Shown piece by piece: positions 42,829 through 52,235 of a stretch of DNA of 64,000 bases. Made by a program: the position numbers and the translations under genes. The notes below the pieces were generated by a model. That model worked only from the letters and a program-made list of their open reading frames with translations. It had not been told where the DNA came from and did not search any database. Numbering within the stretch: the first letter of the stretch is position 1; every line of letters begins with the position of its first letter. Origin of the DNA: Acidaminococcus sp. (GTDB lineage Bacteria > Bacillota > Negativicutes > Acidaminococcales > Acidaminococcaceae); the NCBI GenBank assembly GCA_019416065.1, contig DXYB01000003.1:1-64000 (forward strand). Direction: 5' to 3'.

Positions 42829-42917
42829 GGAGGGGTGGCCGAGCGGTTTAAGGCACCAGTCTTGAAAACTGGCGATTCCGCAAGGAACCGTGGGTTCGAA
42901 TCCCACCCCCTCCGCCA
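42829..42917 (+). tRNA. tRNA-Ser(TGA)
   Basis: 89-nt cloverleaf with long variable arm and encoded CCA. Acceptor GGAGGGG/CCCCTCC. The anticodon stem CCAGT/ACTGG closes loop CTTGAAA, anticodon TGA. Variable arm GATTCCGCAAGGAACC. Confidence 0.96.
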
Positions 42918-42945
42918 ATTGTTATAAGAAACGATTTGTACTTAG

Positions 42946-42985
42946 AAAAAGCGACTTGGTCGTTAGAGCCAAGTCGCTTTTTTGC
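42946..42985 (+). terminator. Terminator of tRNA-Ser
   Basis: AAGCGACTTGG paired with CCAAGTCGCTT, 9-base loop, then a T-run (TTTTTT). Confidence 0.85.
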
Positions 42986-42990
42986 GCAAC

Positions 42991-43017
42991 AAAAAAGACG
43001 CTGCTGTGTGCAGCGCC
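42991..43017 (-). terminator. Terminator of pta
   Basis: GGCGCTGC/GCAGCGTC stem followed by TTTTTT on the minus strand, 25 bases past the pta stop. Confidence 0.8.
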
Positions 43018-43041
43018 TTTTTGACTTATGGTAAATTATTT

Positions 43042-44052
43042 TTATTTGTCCGCATCAATGGCGTCGCTGGCGCAAACAGCAACCACGTCCACCACATCCT
43101 GGGTAGAGCAGCCACGGGACAAGTCCAGAACTGGTTTAGCCAAGCCCTGTACCAGAGGTCCCAAGCAGGTAGCCCCGCTAAAGCGTTCTACCAATTTGTA
43201 CCCAATATTAGCAGAGCACAGATTCGGGAATACCAATACGTTCGCATGACCAGCCACTTTGGAGCCCGGGGCCTTGCGTTCGCCCACTTCCGGAACCAGG
43301 GAAGCATCCAGCTGGAGTTCGCCGTCAAAGGCAAAGTCCACATTACGGGATTTCAGGATCTCAACCGCTTCTTTGACTTTATCCACTTCAGGGCCAGAAC
43401 CGGATCCTTTGGTGGAGTAGCACAGCATAGCAACTTTCGGCTCTTTGATCCCTACGGTATTTCTCGCCCGTTCTGCACAGCTTACAGCAATATCTGCCAG
43501 TTGTTCTGCCGTCGGGTCAATGATAACGCCGCAGTCACCAAATACAAATTTGCCGTTATCGCCCAGCTCTTTTTTGTCAGAGAGGATAATAAAGCCGCTG
43601 CATACAGTCTTGTTGCCCGGTTTGACACCCACAACCTGCAAACCGGCTTTGATCGTATCCGCACTGGTACGGGTAGAACCAGAAACCACGCCGTCCGCAT
43701 CTCCCAGAGCCAGTAATCCTGCTCCGAAGAAAGTCGTGTCATGAAGCATGATGTCCCGTGCTTTTTCTACGGTCATCCCTTTCTTAGCTCTGCGCTTAGC
43801 AAAGTATTCGCACAGTTCATCCATTCTTTCATAGGTAGCAGGGTTTACAATCTTGACTCCTTCAAAGCTGATCCCCAAACGGTCAGCACTCTTTTGCAGT
43901 TCGGCAGGATCCCCCACCAGCACGATTTTAGCAAAACCTTCCTTGGCTACAATACTCGCAGCCTCCAGAGCTCTGTCGCTGTTATTTTCCGGCAGTACAA
44001 TCACCTTTTGGGCAGGTTTTACCCGCGCTTTCAGTTCGTCCATAAATGCCAT
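43042..44052 (-). CDS. pta: Phosphate acetyltransferase
   Basis: 336 residues, the short form lacking the DRTGG regulatory domain of E. coli Pta. VLPENNSDRALEAA at the N-terminus, GGVDGVVSGSTRTSA-type active site (GDADGVVSGS), CYSTKGSGSGPEVDKV and VLVFPNLCSANIGYKL. Converts acetyl-CoA to acetyl phosphate; with acetate kinase it yields ATP in fermentation. ackA is not adjacent. A phosphate butyryltransferase is less likely given these motifs. Confidence 0.95.
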   Translation of the reverse strand: MAFMDELKARVKPAQKVIVLPENNSDRALEAASIVAKEGFAKIVLVGDPAELQKSADRLGISFEGVKIVNPATYERMDELCEYFAKRRAKKGMTVEKARDIMLHDTTFFGAGLLALGDADGVVSGSTRTSADTIKAGLQVVGVKPGNKTVCSGFIILSDKKELGDNGKFVFGDCGVIIDPTAEQLADIAVSCAERARNTVGIKEPKVAMLCYSTKGSGSGPEVDKVKEAVEILKSRNVDFAFDGELQLDASLVPEVGERKAPGSKVAGHANVLVFPNLCSANIGYKLVERFSGATCLGPLVQGLAKPVLDLSRGCSTQDVVDVVAVCASDAIDADK

Positions 44053-44112
44053 ACCATATCACTCCTAGCGAAGAATTAAAAAAGGCGCATCATGCTCCCC
44101 TTTTATAGGTTT

Positions 44113-44143
44113 ATTATAACACTTTTTTCACTTGCGTGTTCAA
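44113..44143 (-). promoter_or_regulatory. Promoter of pta
   Basis: -10 TATAAT (44113-44118) preceded at 19 bases by TTGAAC (44138-44143). The wide spacer lowers confidence. Confidence 0.5.
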
Positions 44144-44152
44144 CTTTCCACT

Positions 44153-44620
44153 TTAGCGCTGATTACGGCTTTTTAGTGCCCTGTCCACGTCCCGTTTAGC
44201 GGAACGCTCCGCCATATCTCGGCGTTTATCATAGAGCTTTTTTCCTGTAGCAAGCGCCAGTTTGCATTTTACCAGCCCATGAGCAAAATATAAACTGAGA
44301 GGCACCAGGGTAAACCCTTTTTCCCGCGTTTTTCCAATAAGCTTTTGGATCTCCTTTTTATGCATGAGAAGTTTTCGGTCTCGCAGGGGATCCTTGTTGA
44401 AAATATTCCCGTGTTCATAAGGACTGATATGGAGGTTGTACAGGTACAACTCCCCTGCTTTTGTCACGGCGGCATAGGAATCTTTCAGATTGGCTTTACC
44501 CTGGCGCAGGCTTTTAACCTCTGTGCCGGAAAGTACGATGCCGGTTTCATAGGTTTCGTGGATTGTATAGTCATGCCTTGCCTTGCGGTTTTCTGCGATG
44601 ACTTTCACTGCCTTTTCCAT
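44153..44620 (-). CDS. smpB: SsrA-binding protein SmpB
   Basis: 155 residues. IAENRKARHDYTIHETYETGIVLSG is the usual start, followed by GTEVKSLRQGKANL and a basic C-terminal tail (DKRRDMAERSAKRDVDRALKS) that enters the mRNA channel. Acts with tmRNA at 10.5 kb. Its first 50 bases overlap the end of rnr in another frame; GAAGGAAG precedes the ATG inside rnr. Confidence 0.97.
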   Translation of the reverse strand: MEKAVKVIAENRKARHDYTIHETYETGIVLSGTEVKSLRQGKANLKDSYAAVTKAGELYLYNLHISPYEHGNIFNKDPLRDRKLLMHKKEIQKLIGKTREKGFTLVPLSLYFAHGLVKCKLALATGKKLYDKRRDMAERSAKRDVDRALKSRNQR

Positions 44621-46910
44621 AATTTTTCTTCCTTCTTCTCTTTTTTTGAGAATGACTGGTATGCTTCTTTTTGCTGTCGTTGCGCCCGGTAGTTTTATGT
44701 TTCAAGGTACCGGCTGCAATGCCTGTTTTAGTCCGTTTCTGCCGGGACAAATCCTGGCGCATTGCATTCATAGCCTCCGGAGAGAGTCCAGGCAGTACAA
44801 AATCAATCTTGCGCTCGCTAATATCCACCTGAAGGACCTGGATCCGTACTTCGTCCCCCAAACGGTATTGCTTACCCAGGTGCTGTCCTACCAGTGCATA
44901 TTGCCCTTCCAGATAGTCATAGTAATCGTCTGTGAGGCTGGAAATATGGACCAATCCTTCCACACCATTTTCCAGCTCTACAAAAAAACCAAAAGAGGAT
45001 ACGCCGGAAATAGTCCCCCTAAACTCCTGCCCTACAAACTGGAGCATGTATTCCGCCATTTTTAGATCCACAGTTTGCCGTTCTGCATCAATGGCGGCCC
45101 GCTCCCGCTGGGAACAGTGCTGGGCAGCTTCTTCCAACTGACGCATTCGCTCGTTAGCTTTTTGCCGAGTGAGTCGTTCTCCATCAAGCTGTTTACGCAA
45201 GAGCCGGTGCACCAAAAGATCCGGGTATCGGCGAATGGGAGAGGTAAAATGAGTATAGTGCCGGGCTGCCAGACCAAAATGCCCAATGTTTTCCACTTGG
45301 TACACTGCCTGTTTCATACTTCGCAGCGCGACCGTGGAAACCAGTTTTTCTTCTGGCCGTCCTGTCATCTTATCCAGAGCTCGCTGTAGATCCTTGGATT
45401 TAACTTGTTCCTGTGATTTTAGTGTCACACCAAAAAGGGACAACAATTTACCAAGATCCTGAATTTTTTCCCTATCTGGTACATCATGGACCCGATAAAT
45501 AAAAGGTCGTTTCTTTTTGGCCATATAGCCTGCTACCGTTTCATTGGCGGCCAACATAAATTCCTCAATGAGCATTTCTGCCACGGAACGTTCTCTACGC
45601 ACAATTGCCGTAGGTCGATTGGCTTCGTCCAGAATGACTTTTTGTTCCGGCACCTCAAAATTGATGGCTCCTCGTAACATACGCTTTTTCTTTAACACGC
45701 CTTGGAGCTTTGCCATCGTTTCAAGTATGGGTACAATATCCTTGTATTTTTCCCGGAGCAAAGGATCTTTGTCTACCAATATGGCTTTTACATCCGGATA
45801 ATTCATTCGGTGATGACTGCAGATGACGCTGGGAGCAATTTCGTAAGAAATGGTTTTTCCAGTTTTCCCATCAATCAGCATTTCGCAGCTCATGGTCAGC
45901 CGGTCTTCCCTTTCATTCAGGCTACAGATCCCGTTACTGAGTTCCACAGGTAACATGGGAAGAACCCGGTCCACCAGGTACACACTGGTGCCTCGTTCAT
46001 AGGCCTCAAGATCCAGTGCCGTATGAGGACGTACATAATAGCTGACGTCGGCAATGTAGACTCCCAGGAAATAATTATCCCCTTGTTTTTCCACGTAGAC
46101 CGCATCATCCAGATCTTTGGAATCAATCCCATCAATTGTAATGATATTCCAGTTCCGCCGGTCTTTACGGCTCTGTAGTTCCTTGGGCTTGATGGTTTGG
46201 GCTATTTTTTCTGCAGCGGCCTGAACTTCTGGAGGAAATACGGTGGGTAGGTCGTTATCTTTGATAATGGATAAAATCTCAAGTCCTATATCCCCTGGTT
46301 TTCCTAGTACTTCTACAATGCGCCCTTCAGCATTGCGCCGTTCGTCCGGCCAGGTGGTGATCTCTACCACCACTTTATCCTTATTATGCGCCCCATGAAA
46401 GTCCCGGCGCCGGACATAGATATCTCGGCCTACCCGTTTATTATCCGGGATGACAAAGGCAAATTCTCCACTTTTACTAAATGTACCCACCAGTTTTGTA
46501 TGGGCGCGCTGTAAGATCCGGATAACTTTGCCTTCCCGCCGATCATCATAAGCACCTTGCATCACCCTGGCTACTACCGTGTCCCCATCCATAGCACCGG
46601 ACAAAGCTCCTGCTGGAATAAAAAGGTCTCCCTCCGCCGTTTTTTCTGTGGGAACCACAAACGCAAATCCTTTGCTGGTCACCTGGCAGCGCCCTGTCAC
46701 AAGCCCCATGGCTTCCGGCAGTCCGTAGGTGTGATACCGGGTTTGAATCAGCGCCCCACAATCTTCCAGCTCTTGGAGTGCCCTCCAGAAGTTCTTCATG
46801 TCGTCGCCTGTGACTTGCAGTGCTTCCAGCATGGTTTCTGGTGCCAGAGGGGCTACCGGATGGGCTTTTACATAGTCCAAAATCAGGCTTTGCAGCTCAG
46901 TTTGTTTCAT
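44571..46910 (-). CDS. rnr: Ribonuclease R
   Basis: About 779 residues from the ATG at 46910 (GAGGAT upstream; an ATG at 46922 is possible). Order: N-terminal helix-turn-helix and cold-shock domains, RNB catalytic domain with IDGIDSKDLDDAVYVE (metal-binding aspartates), HFTSPIRRYPDLLVHR, then an S1 domain (GTISGVSSFGFFVELENGVEGLVH) and a 60-residue Lys/Arg-rich tail. It degrades structured RNA and clears tmRNA-tagged messages. Adjacent smpB fits that link. Confidence 0.96.
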   Translation of the reverse strand: MKQTELQSLILDYVKAHPVAPLAPETMLEALQVTGDDMKNFWRALQELEDCGALIQTRYHTYGLPEAMGLVTGRCQVTSKGFAFVVPTEKTAEGDLFIPAGALSGAMDGDTVVARVMQGAYDDRREGKVIRILQRAHTKLVGTFSKSGEFAFVIPDNKRVGRDIYVRRRDFHGAHNKDKVVVEITTWPDERRNAEGRIVEVLGKPGDIGLEILSIIKDNDLPTVFPPEVQAAAEKIAQTIKPKELQSRKDRRNWNIITIDGIDSKDLDDAVYVEKQGDNYFLGVYIADVSYYVRPHTALDLEAYERGTSVYLVDRVLPMLPVELSNGICSLNEREDRLTMSCEMLIDGKTGKTISYEIAPSVICSHHRMNYPDVKAILVDKDPLLREKYKDIVPILETMAKLQGVLKKKRMLRGAINFEVPEQKVILDEANRPTAIVRRERSVAEMLIEEFMLAANETVAGYMAKKKRPFIYRVHDVPDREKIQDLGKLLSLFGVTLKSQEQVKSKDLQRALDKMTGRPEEKLVSTVALRSMKQAVYQVENIGHFGLAARHYTHFTSPIRRYPDLLVHRLLRKQLDGERLTRQKANERMRQLEEAAQHCSQRERAAIDAERQTVDLKMAEYMLQFVGQEFRGTISGVSSFGFFVELENGVEGLVHISSLTDDYYDYLEGQYALVGQHLGKQYRLGDEVRIQVLQVDISERKIDFVLPGLSPEAMNAMRQDLSRQKRTKTGIAAGTLKHKTTGRNDSKKKHTSHSQKKRRRKKNYGKGSESHRRKPQGKA

Positions 46911-47313
46911 TTTTATCCTCATACATCATTTTACTTTCGGCTTCTGCCGCAATCGTTCCATCTTCTAGAATTACCTGTCCGGTAAGTTCCAAAAGAGGTC
47001 CCTTTCTCCGCTTGACTTTAGCTACAATCCGAACAGATTTTCCGATTTGCACAGGCTTTCGGTACCGGATTTCCATCTTGGCCGTATAGGCCACTCGGTG
47101 CTCCACCATATAGGGATAGTTCCCCATGGTCTCATCCAGCAGTGTGAAAATGAGTCCCCCGTGCATTCGTCCGTCATAGCTCTGGTGAACGGGCTGGGGT
47201 ACAAAGGTAGCTGTCACACTGTCAGCATCCGTTTTAAAATGCATATGCAGCCCGATAGGGTTATCTACCCCACAGCCAAAACACATGGTATCTCTTTCCC
47301 GTCTATTATCCAT
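46897..47313 (-). CDS. Hotdog-fold thioesterase (PaaI-like)
   Basis: 138 residues from the ATG at 47313 behind GGAGGAA; a long in-frame upstream extension is rejected. N-terminal CFGCGVDNPIGLHM, then HGGLIFTLLDETMG, the acyl-CoA thioesterase signature with catalytic Asp/Glu. Substrate unknown. Start overlaps the esterase stop and the end overlaps the start of rnr, so it is within the secG/est-rnr-smpB block. Confidence 0.85.
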   Translation of the reverse strand: MDNRRERDTMCFGCGVDNPIGLHMHFKTDADSVTATFVPQPVHQSYDGRMHGGLIFTLLDETMGNYPYMVEHRVAYTAKMEIRYRKPVQIGKSVRIVAKVKRRKGPLLELTGQVILEDGTIAAEAESKMMYEDKNETN

Positions 47314-48047
47314 CAAGATTCCTCCACAAAAGCCAAAATGGCCTGATAGACTTTGACCCGTCCCCGGTATAAGGTCAGCACATGGCGTCCGCCAGGTACC
47401 CAGCAAAGGGTTTTCTTTTTTGACCGCGTCCTATTATAAATATATTCTGCACTTTCAGGACAAACCGTATGCTCTGTCTTGGACTGCAGAATAAGGAGCG
47501 GCGCCGTGACATAGGGCAATAGCCGTTTTACTTGCCGTAAGAGCGCCGCCAACTGATGAACGCCATAAATCGGCATGCAAGGATAACTTACATCAAACCG
47601 TAGTGCAGCATCAATATGCCGTTTCTTTTTAGGAATGGCCCAGTATGGCAGCCGATCCGCCAACCATAAAAAATGAATCCGCCAGTCATAAATATAGATG
47701 GGTGCGGAAATAGACACAATCCCCTCCACCTGCGTTTTTGCCCCGGCATAGAGCGCCAAAAGGCCGCCCATACTAAGGCCGACGACAAAGACCTTGTGGC
47801 AGTTATGCCGTAGGGCTTCCACCGCTTCCATAACCTGCGTTTCCCACTGGGTAAAGCATACCTTGCACAACTCTTTAGGTGTAGTGCCATGTCCAGAAAG
47901 CAGCAGTCCTTGTACCGTATGTCCCCGTTTGTGGAGGATTTCTCCCAATTCCCGCAGCTCTGCCGGTGTACCGGTAAATCCGTGAATAAGGAGGACACCC
48001 GTGCCGCTGGTACCCGGCCAAAAATACCCTTCCCCTCCGCTTAGCAT
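47313..48047 (-). CDS. Alpha/beta hydrolase, carboxylesterase/monoacylglycerol lipase type
   Basis: 244 residues. LLIHGFTGTPAELRELG is the oxyanion-hole region, GLSMGG holds the nucleophile serine near residue 95, an aspartate/glutamate is expected near SKTEHTV, and PGGRHVLTL carries the catalytic histidine. Resembles Bacillus Est30 carboxylesterase. That family is often found beside rnr and secG in Firmicutes. Confidence 0.88.
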   Translation of the reverse strand: MLSGGEGYFWPGTSGTGVLLIHGFTGTPAELRELGEILHKRGHTVQGLLLSGHGTTPKELCKVCFTQWETQVMEAVEALRHNCHKVFVVGLSMGGLLALYAGAKTQVEGIVSISAPIYIYDWRIHFLWLADRLPYWAIPKKKRHIDAALRFDVSYPCMPIYGVHQLAALLRQVKRLLPYVTAPLLILQSKTEHTVCPESAEYIYNRTRSKKKTLCWVPGGRHVLTLYRGRVKVYQAILAFVEES

Positions 48048-48070
48048 GGGATTCCCCCTTTTCCTACAGC

Positions 48071-48101
48071 AAAAGTGGCATTACCCAAAAGGCAATGCCA
48101 C
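48071..48101 (-). terminator. Terminator after secG
   Basis: GTGGCATT/AATGCCAC stem with a roughly 11-base loop, then TTTTGCTG on the minus strand, between secG and the esterase gene. Confidence 0.7.
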
Positions 48102-48130
48102 CACCGCTTCCTATTTTTGTTCTTTTGCCA

Positions 48131-48370
48131 TTACTGCAGGCGGGCAATGATCACATTGATCACGGCAAAGGCAATGCCCAGCACCGTAGTAAACCGGGAC
48201 AAGGCCTCATCCATGTCCGTCGGTTTCCCGCCAAACAAGGATTCTCCACCGCCCAGTCCTGCAAAGCCAGAGCTCTTGCCGGACTGCAGCAAAATAGAAC
48301 CCATTAGCAGCACGCTTATAATTACATCCAAAATCATTAACACATTGAGTGCTACGAAAATTCCCTCCAC
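48131..48370 (-). CDS. secG: Protein translocase subunit SecG
   Basis: 79 residues, two membrane segments (ILDVIISVLLMGSILLQ and GIAFAVINVIIARL), with the linker GKSSGFAGLGGGESLFGG typical of SecG. The GTG start at 48370 has only a weak Shine-Dalgarno; the exact start is uncertain. The gene order secG-est-rnr-smpB is common in Firmicutes. Confidence 0.93.
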   Translation of the reverse strand: MEGIFVALNVLMILDVIISVLLMGSILLQSGKSSGFAGLGGGESLFGGKPTDMDEALSRFTTVLGIAFAVINVIIARLQ

Positions 48371-48440
48371 CTTTCAGATTTAATTATTATACTCCTAAAT
48401 CCTCTCGTTTGTCCACTGTTCACAGGGAATTGGAGATAGT

Positions 48441-50879
48441 TTACCCCCGTAGAGCTGCCTGGAATTTTTCTTGGACATGCTTGACCATCTGGCGTACTGT
48501 ATCGTCCACTTCTTTGTCCTTGAGTGTCTTTGTCAGGTCTTGAAAGGACAGGGTAAAGGCTACAGACTTATATCCGTTCTGGATTTGGCGGCCGGTATAT
48601 ACATCAAACAGATGGACTTCTTTCAATAGCTTTCCTCCCTGCTGCCTGATTTCTTCCATCAAGTCAGAAGCTGGTACACTTTCCGGTACCACCACAGCAA
48701 TATCCCTGCTAGAGCTGGGGAACTGAGGAATATGGGTAAACTGCACCACTTTTTCTGCCTCAGCCACCAAGCTGTTGACGTCCATTTCCAGCACAAAAGT
48801 TTCATAAGAAAGACCGAAACGCTCCTGCACCTGCGGATGTAGCGTACCCATAAAGCCTACGATACGACCTTCGTGGACCAGCATGCAGCTCTTACCGGGA
48901 TGAAGGAATTTTTCGTGCGACAGCTTATATTCCATCCCTGTCACATGAAGGCGGTCCAGCATCCCTTCCAGCATCCCTTTTAAGTCATAAAAATCAAAGG
49001 TATCTTTGGCCTCCGTCCAATTGGGATCATTGCGTTTTCCGCTAAGCACAATCCCTAGACGTGTCACCTCTGCAGGCTGGGTCGTTAACGGTAACGCCTT
49101 GGGTAAAAAGACCCGTCCCACTTCAAAAAGTGCAACTCGTTCGCTTTGCCGAGCTAAATTATATGCTGCAGTATGCAATAGGCTGGGCACTAATGTGGTG
49201 CGCAGCGTTTTAAAATCATCGCTAAGAGGATTCATGATCTGGATGGATTGACGCCGAGGATCTTCTGCGTCTAGGGACAACAAGTCATAATCCCCTGCAT
49301 TGATAAACGTGTAGGTAATCGCTTCATCCAACCCTATATCCGCCAGATAATCCTGGATACTATCTTTTACGTCTTCCAATGGGTTTTGTCCGCCCCGTGC
49401 CATATCAAGCTGAGGCAATGAGGACGGAATCTTATCATAGCCGTAGATTCTAGCCACTTCTTCTGCTAGGTCTGCGTCACAACTGCAGTCATTGCGCCAG
49501 GTAGGAACCGTAACCAGCCAGGATCCATCGGATTGCACTTGCACCATAAAATGCAAATCTTCCAGAATATTTCGCATGGTGGCATCGGAAATTTCTTCTG
49601 TTCCAATCCGATGCCGCAAATTATCGGGTATAGCCTGGATCTCCACTGGCTTTTTTACCACCGGATAGTCTTCTACCACACCAGGGACCGCCTCACAGGA
49701 ACCAATTTCCTGAAGCAAATGGATGGCCCGGTCCAGTGCATCTTGGGTGCGGATAGTATCCACGCCCCGTTCAAACCGCTGACTCGCTTCACTGCGCAGC
49801 CCTAAATCTTTGGAGGTATGACGAATGCTGGGACCATAGAACGTAGCACTTTCCAGCATAACGTTCACCGTTTGCTCCGTCACTTCCGTAGCAAGGCCGC
49901 CCATTACACCAGCAAGGCCGATTGCTTTACCCGGATCGGCAATTACAACCATGTCTTGGGTAAGATCTCGTTTTTGGTGATCCAATGTAACCAGCTGTTC
50001 CCCTGTTTTTGCCCGGCGCACAATCCAGGTATGATCTTGCACTTTATCGTAATCATAAGCATGCATGGGCTGCCCCAGTTCCATCATCACATAGTTGGTC
50101 ACATCCACTACATTATTGATAGGGCGGATATTTACGGCCCGCAGTACGCGCTGCATCCATTCCGGAGAAGAGGTGATTTTTACATTTTTTACAAGACGCA
50201 GGGCAAAGCGGCTGCATAGATCGGGGCACTGGATCTCCACCTTAGCCATATCCGAAAGGGAACTGCCAACAATATCCTGGGTAGAAAGCTTTGGCAACCG
50301 CACATTCTGATGGAGCACGGCCCCGATTTCCCGGGCTAGGCCCAGCATATTAAAACAGTCACTGCGATTTGCCGTAAGATCTATATCCAGCACCACATCA
50401 TCCAGCCCCAGATATGCTTTCACATCCACTCCAAGAGGAGTGGTTCCTGGCAGGATGTAGAGGCCGTTTCTCTGCTCCGGCAAAAGCAGCTTGGCATCAA
50501 TCCCCAGTTCTTCCGCACTGCAGCACATACCAGCGGAGTCGTAGCCGGCCATTTTTACATCCTGAATGACCTTGCCTCCAGGTAGATGCGCTCCCACAAG
50601 GGCCACAGGAACAATATCATTTTCCTGTACATTGGGAGCCCCGATCAAAATCTGCAGCGTTTTTTCTCCACCTACATCCACCTGACAAATCAGCAGATGA
50701 TCCGACTGCGGATGCTTTTCTACCTTTAATAATTTTCCGGTTACCACGCCATCCAGGCCTTCGCCAAGATGAATCACTTGTTCTACTTCCAATCCTACAC
50801 TGGTCAGGATCTCGGCCAGTTTTTCCGGCGTCATCGGTATGTCCACATATTGTTGTAACCAACGCATCGAAGCTAACAT
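48441..50879 (-). CDS. pheT: Phenylalanine--tRNA ligase beta subunit
   Basis: 812 residues from the ATG at 50879 (GGGAGG 8 bases upstream). N-terminal MRWLQQYVDI, an EMAP-II tRNA-binding fold (LLICQVDVGGEKTLQI), B3/B4 editing domain, B5, and a C-terminal ferredoxin-fold anticodon-binding domain (FPSSSRDIAVVV). Forms the heterotetramer with PheS. Cotranscribed under the T-box. Confidence 0.97.
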   Translation of the reverse strand: MLASMRWLQQYVDIPMTPEKLAEILTSVGLEVEQVIHLGEGLDGVVTGKLLKVEKHPQSDHLLICQVDVGGEKTLQILIGAPNVQENDIVPVALVGAHLPGGKVIQDVKMAGYDSAGMCCSAEELGIDAKLLLPEQRNGLYILPGTTPLGVDVKAYLGLDDVVLDIDLTANRSDCFNMLGLAREIGAVLHQNVRLPKLSTQDIVGSSLSDMAKVEIQCPDLCSRFALRLVKNVKITSSPEWMQRVLRAVNIRPINNVVDVTNYVMMELGQPMHAYDYDKVQDHTWIVRRAKTGEQLVTLDHQKRDLTQDMVVIADPGKAIGLAGVMGGLATEVTEQTVNVMLESATFYGPSIRHTSKDLGLRSEASQRFERGVDTIRTQDALDRAIHLLQEIGSCEAVPGVVEDYPVVKKPVEIQAIPDNLRHRIGTEEISDATMRNILEDLHFMVQVQSDGSWLVTVPTWRNDCSCDADLAEEVARIYGYDKIPSSLPQLDMARGGQNPLEDVKDSIQDYLADIGLDEAITYTFINAGDYDLLSLDAEDPRRQSIQIMNPLSDDFKTLRTTLVPSLLHTAAYNLARQSERVALFEVGRVFLPKALPLTTQPAEVTRLGIVLSGKRNDPNWTEAKDTFDFYDLKGMLEGMLDRLHVTGMEYKLSHEKFLHPGKSCMLVHEGRIVGFMGTLHPQVQERFGLSYETFVLEMDVNSLVAEAEKVVQFTHIPQFPSSSRDIAVVVPESVPASDLMEEIRQQGGKLLKEVHLFDVYTGRQIQNGYKSVAFTLSFQDLTKTLKDKEVDDTVRQMVKHVQEKFQAALRG

Positions 50880-50896
50880 AATTCTTTGCCTCCCAA

Positions 50897-51919
50897 TCAA
50901 AATTGACGGATGAACCGCAGATCATTTTCAAAGAACAGCCGCAAATCATCAATGCCATAGCGCAGCATGGCAATCCGTTCCACGCCCATCCCAAAGGCAA
51001 AGCCTTTCATCGTATCCGGATCATATCCGCTCATACGCAGTACGTTGGGATGCACCATACCAGCTCCCAAAATTTCCAGCCAACCGGAATTTTTACAGAC
51101 CCTACAGCCTTTTCCGCCGCAAATGACGCAGCTGATATCTACTTCGCAAGAAGGCTCCGTAAAGGGAAAGAAACTGGGCCGTAGACGAATCCGCACTGCA
51201 TCTCCAAACATCTCCTTGCAAAACAGCTCCAATGTCCCTTTGAGATCTGCTAAAGACACATCTTTATCCACAACTAATCCTTCCACCTGGTGAAACATAG
51301 GAGAATGGGTAGCATCATAATCATTACGGTATACGGCCCCAGGGCAAATCATGCGGATTGGAGTATTGGGTTTCCTGCTTTGCATGGTACGGGCCTGCAC
51401 GCCACTGGTCTGGGTGCGGAGCAGCAAATTTTCTGTCAGATAAAAACTATCCTGCATATCCCGTGCCGGATGATCTTTCGGCAGATTCAAAGCCTCAAAA
51501 TTGAAATAGTCCGTTTCTACTTCCGGACCACCTTCTACCTCAAAGCCCATGCGCATAAAAATTTTCTTGATATCCCGCAGTGTCTGGGTTAAAGGGTGAA
51601 GATGTCCTACCGCCGGTTTTCTTCCGGGCAGGGTAAAATCCAGCACTTCATTCTGGATTTTTTCTTCCATTTGCCGCTTTTCCAGCAGTTTCATCTGTTC
51701 GTTGATTTTGGCCTCAGCCCGGGCACGAACCTCATTGACCATCTTTCCAATACGGGGGCGTTCTTCTGCTGCCACATTGCCCAGTTCCCGCAAAATGGCA
51801 GTCAATGCTCCTTTTTTGCCCAAATACTGGACCCGGATATTTTTCAGGTCTTCCACACTTTTGACGTCGCTAAGATCTTTTTGGATTTTTTCCCTGAGTT
51901 CCTGCAATTTGTCACTCAT
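50897..51919 (-). CDS. pheS: Phenylalanine--tRNA ligase alpha subunit
   Basis: 340 residues from the ATG at 51919, 7 bases after GGGAGG. N-terminal coiled coil, then class II motifs: HPLTQTLRDIKKIF, the motif 2 region MFHQVEGLVVD, and motif 3 GFAFGMGVERIAML. Expression depends on the upstream T-box. Confidence 0.97.
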   Translation of the reverse strand: MSDKLQELREKIQKDLSDVKSVEDLKNIRVQYLGKKGALTAILRELGNVAAEERPRIGKMVNEVRARAEAKINEQMKLLEKRQMEEKIQNEVLDFTLPGRKPAVGHLHPLTQTLRDIKKIFMRMGFEVEGGPEVETDYFNFEALNLPKDHPARDMQDSFYLTENLLLRTQTSGVQARTMQSRKPNTPIRMICPGAVYRNDYDATHSPMFHQVEGLVVDKDVSLADLKGTLELFCKEMFGDAVRIRLRPSFFPFTEPSCEVDISCVICGGKGCRVCKNSGWLEILGAGMVHPNVLRMSGYDPDTMKGFAFGMGVERIAMLRYGIDDLRLFFENDLRFIRQF

Positions 51920-51941
51920 CTTCATGCCTCCCAATAAAATA

Positions 51942-52155
51942 AACCTCCGTCCCACAAGGGGCGAAGGTTCGCGGTACCACCCTATTTTTTACTCATGCGG
52001 CAGATAACGCAGCCAGCGCCGGACCTACTTGGTTTCAGCCCGGCTGCTCCCAGGTGAACTTCCTCCCGCTCTTACGATCCGGCTTCCACCTACCCGGACT
52101 CTCTGTGCGCGCCTGCGAAAGTACTCTCCTGTTCGTCGCAGCTATAAAATTGTTG
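51942..52155 (-). promoter_or_regulatory. T-box leader (tRNA-Phe sensing) of pheST
   Basis: The antiterminator sequence AGGGTGGTACCGCG is at 51970-51983. A terminator stem AACCTTCGCCCC paired with GGGACGGAGGTT (51942-51969) followed by TATTTTATT overlaps it in mutually exclusive fashion. Stem I holds AGAGAG and GGTGGAAGCCGG upstream. TTC at 52056-52058 (in AAGTTCACC) is the likely specifier codon for Phe. Uncharged tRNA-Phe would prevent termination. Confidence 0.93.
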
Positions 52156-52160
52156 GAGCT

Positions 52161-52190
52161 ATTATACCATAGATGCAAGCCCTGCGTCAA
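52161..52190 (-). promoter_or_regulatory. Promoter of the T-box-pheST operon
   Basis: -35 TTGACG (52185-52190), -10 TATAAT (52161-52166), spacer 18. Start expected about 52155. Confidence 0.85.
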
Positions 52191-52197
52191 AACCGTT

Positions 52198-52222
52198 TAA
52201 AAAAACGGGGCCTGTACCCCGT
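52198..52222 (-). terminator. Terminator after the unknown gene at 52236
   Basis: ACGGGG/CCCCGT stem, 6-base loop, followed by seven T residues on the minus strand. It closes the coaBC side and lies just before the pheST promoter. Confidence 0.85.
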
Positions 52223-52235
52223 TTTAGTCTTTTGC

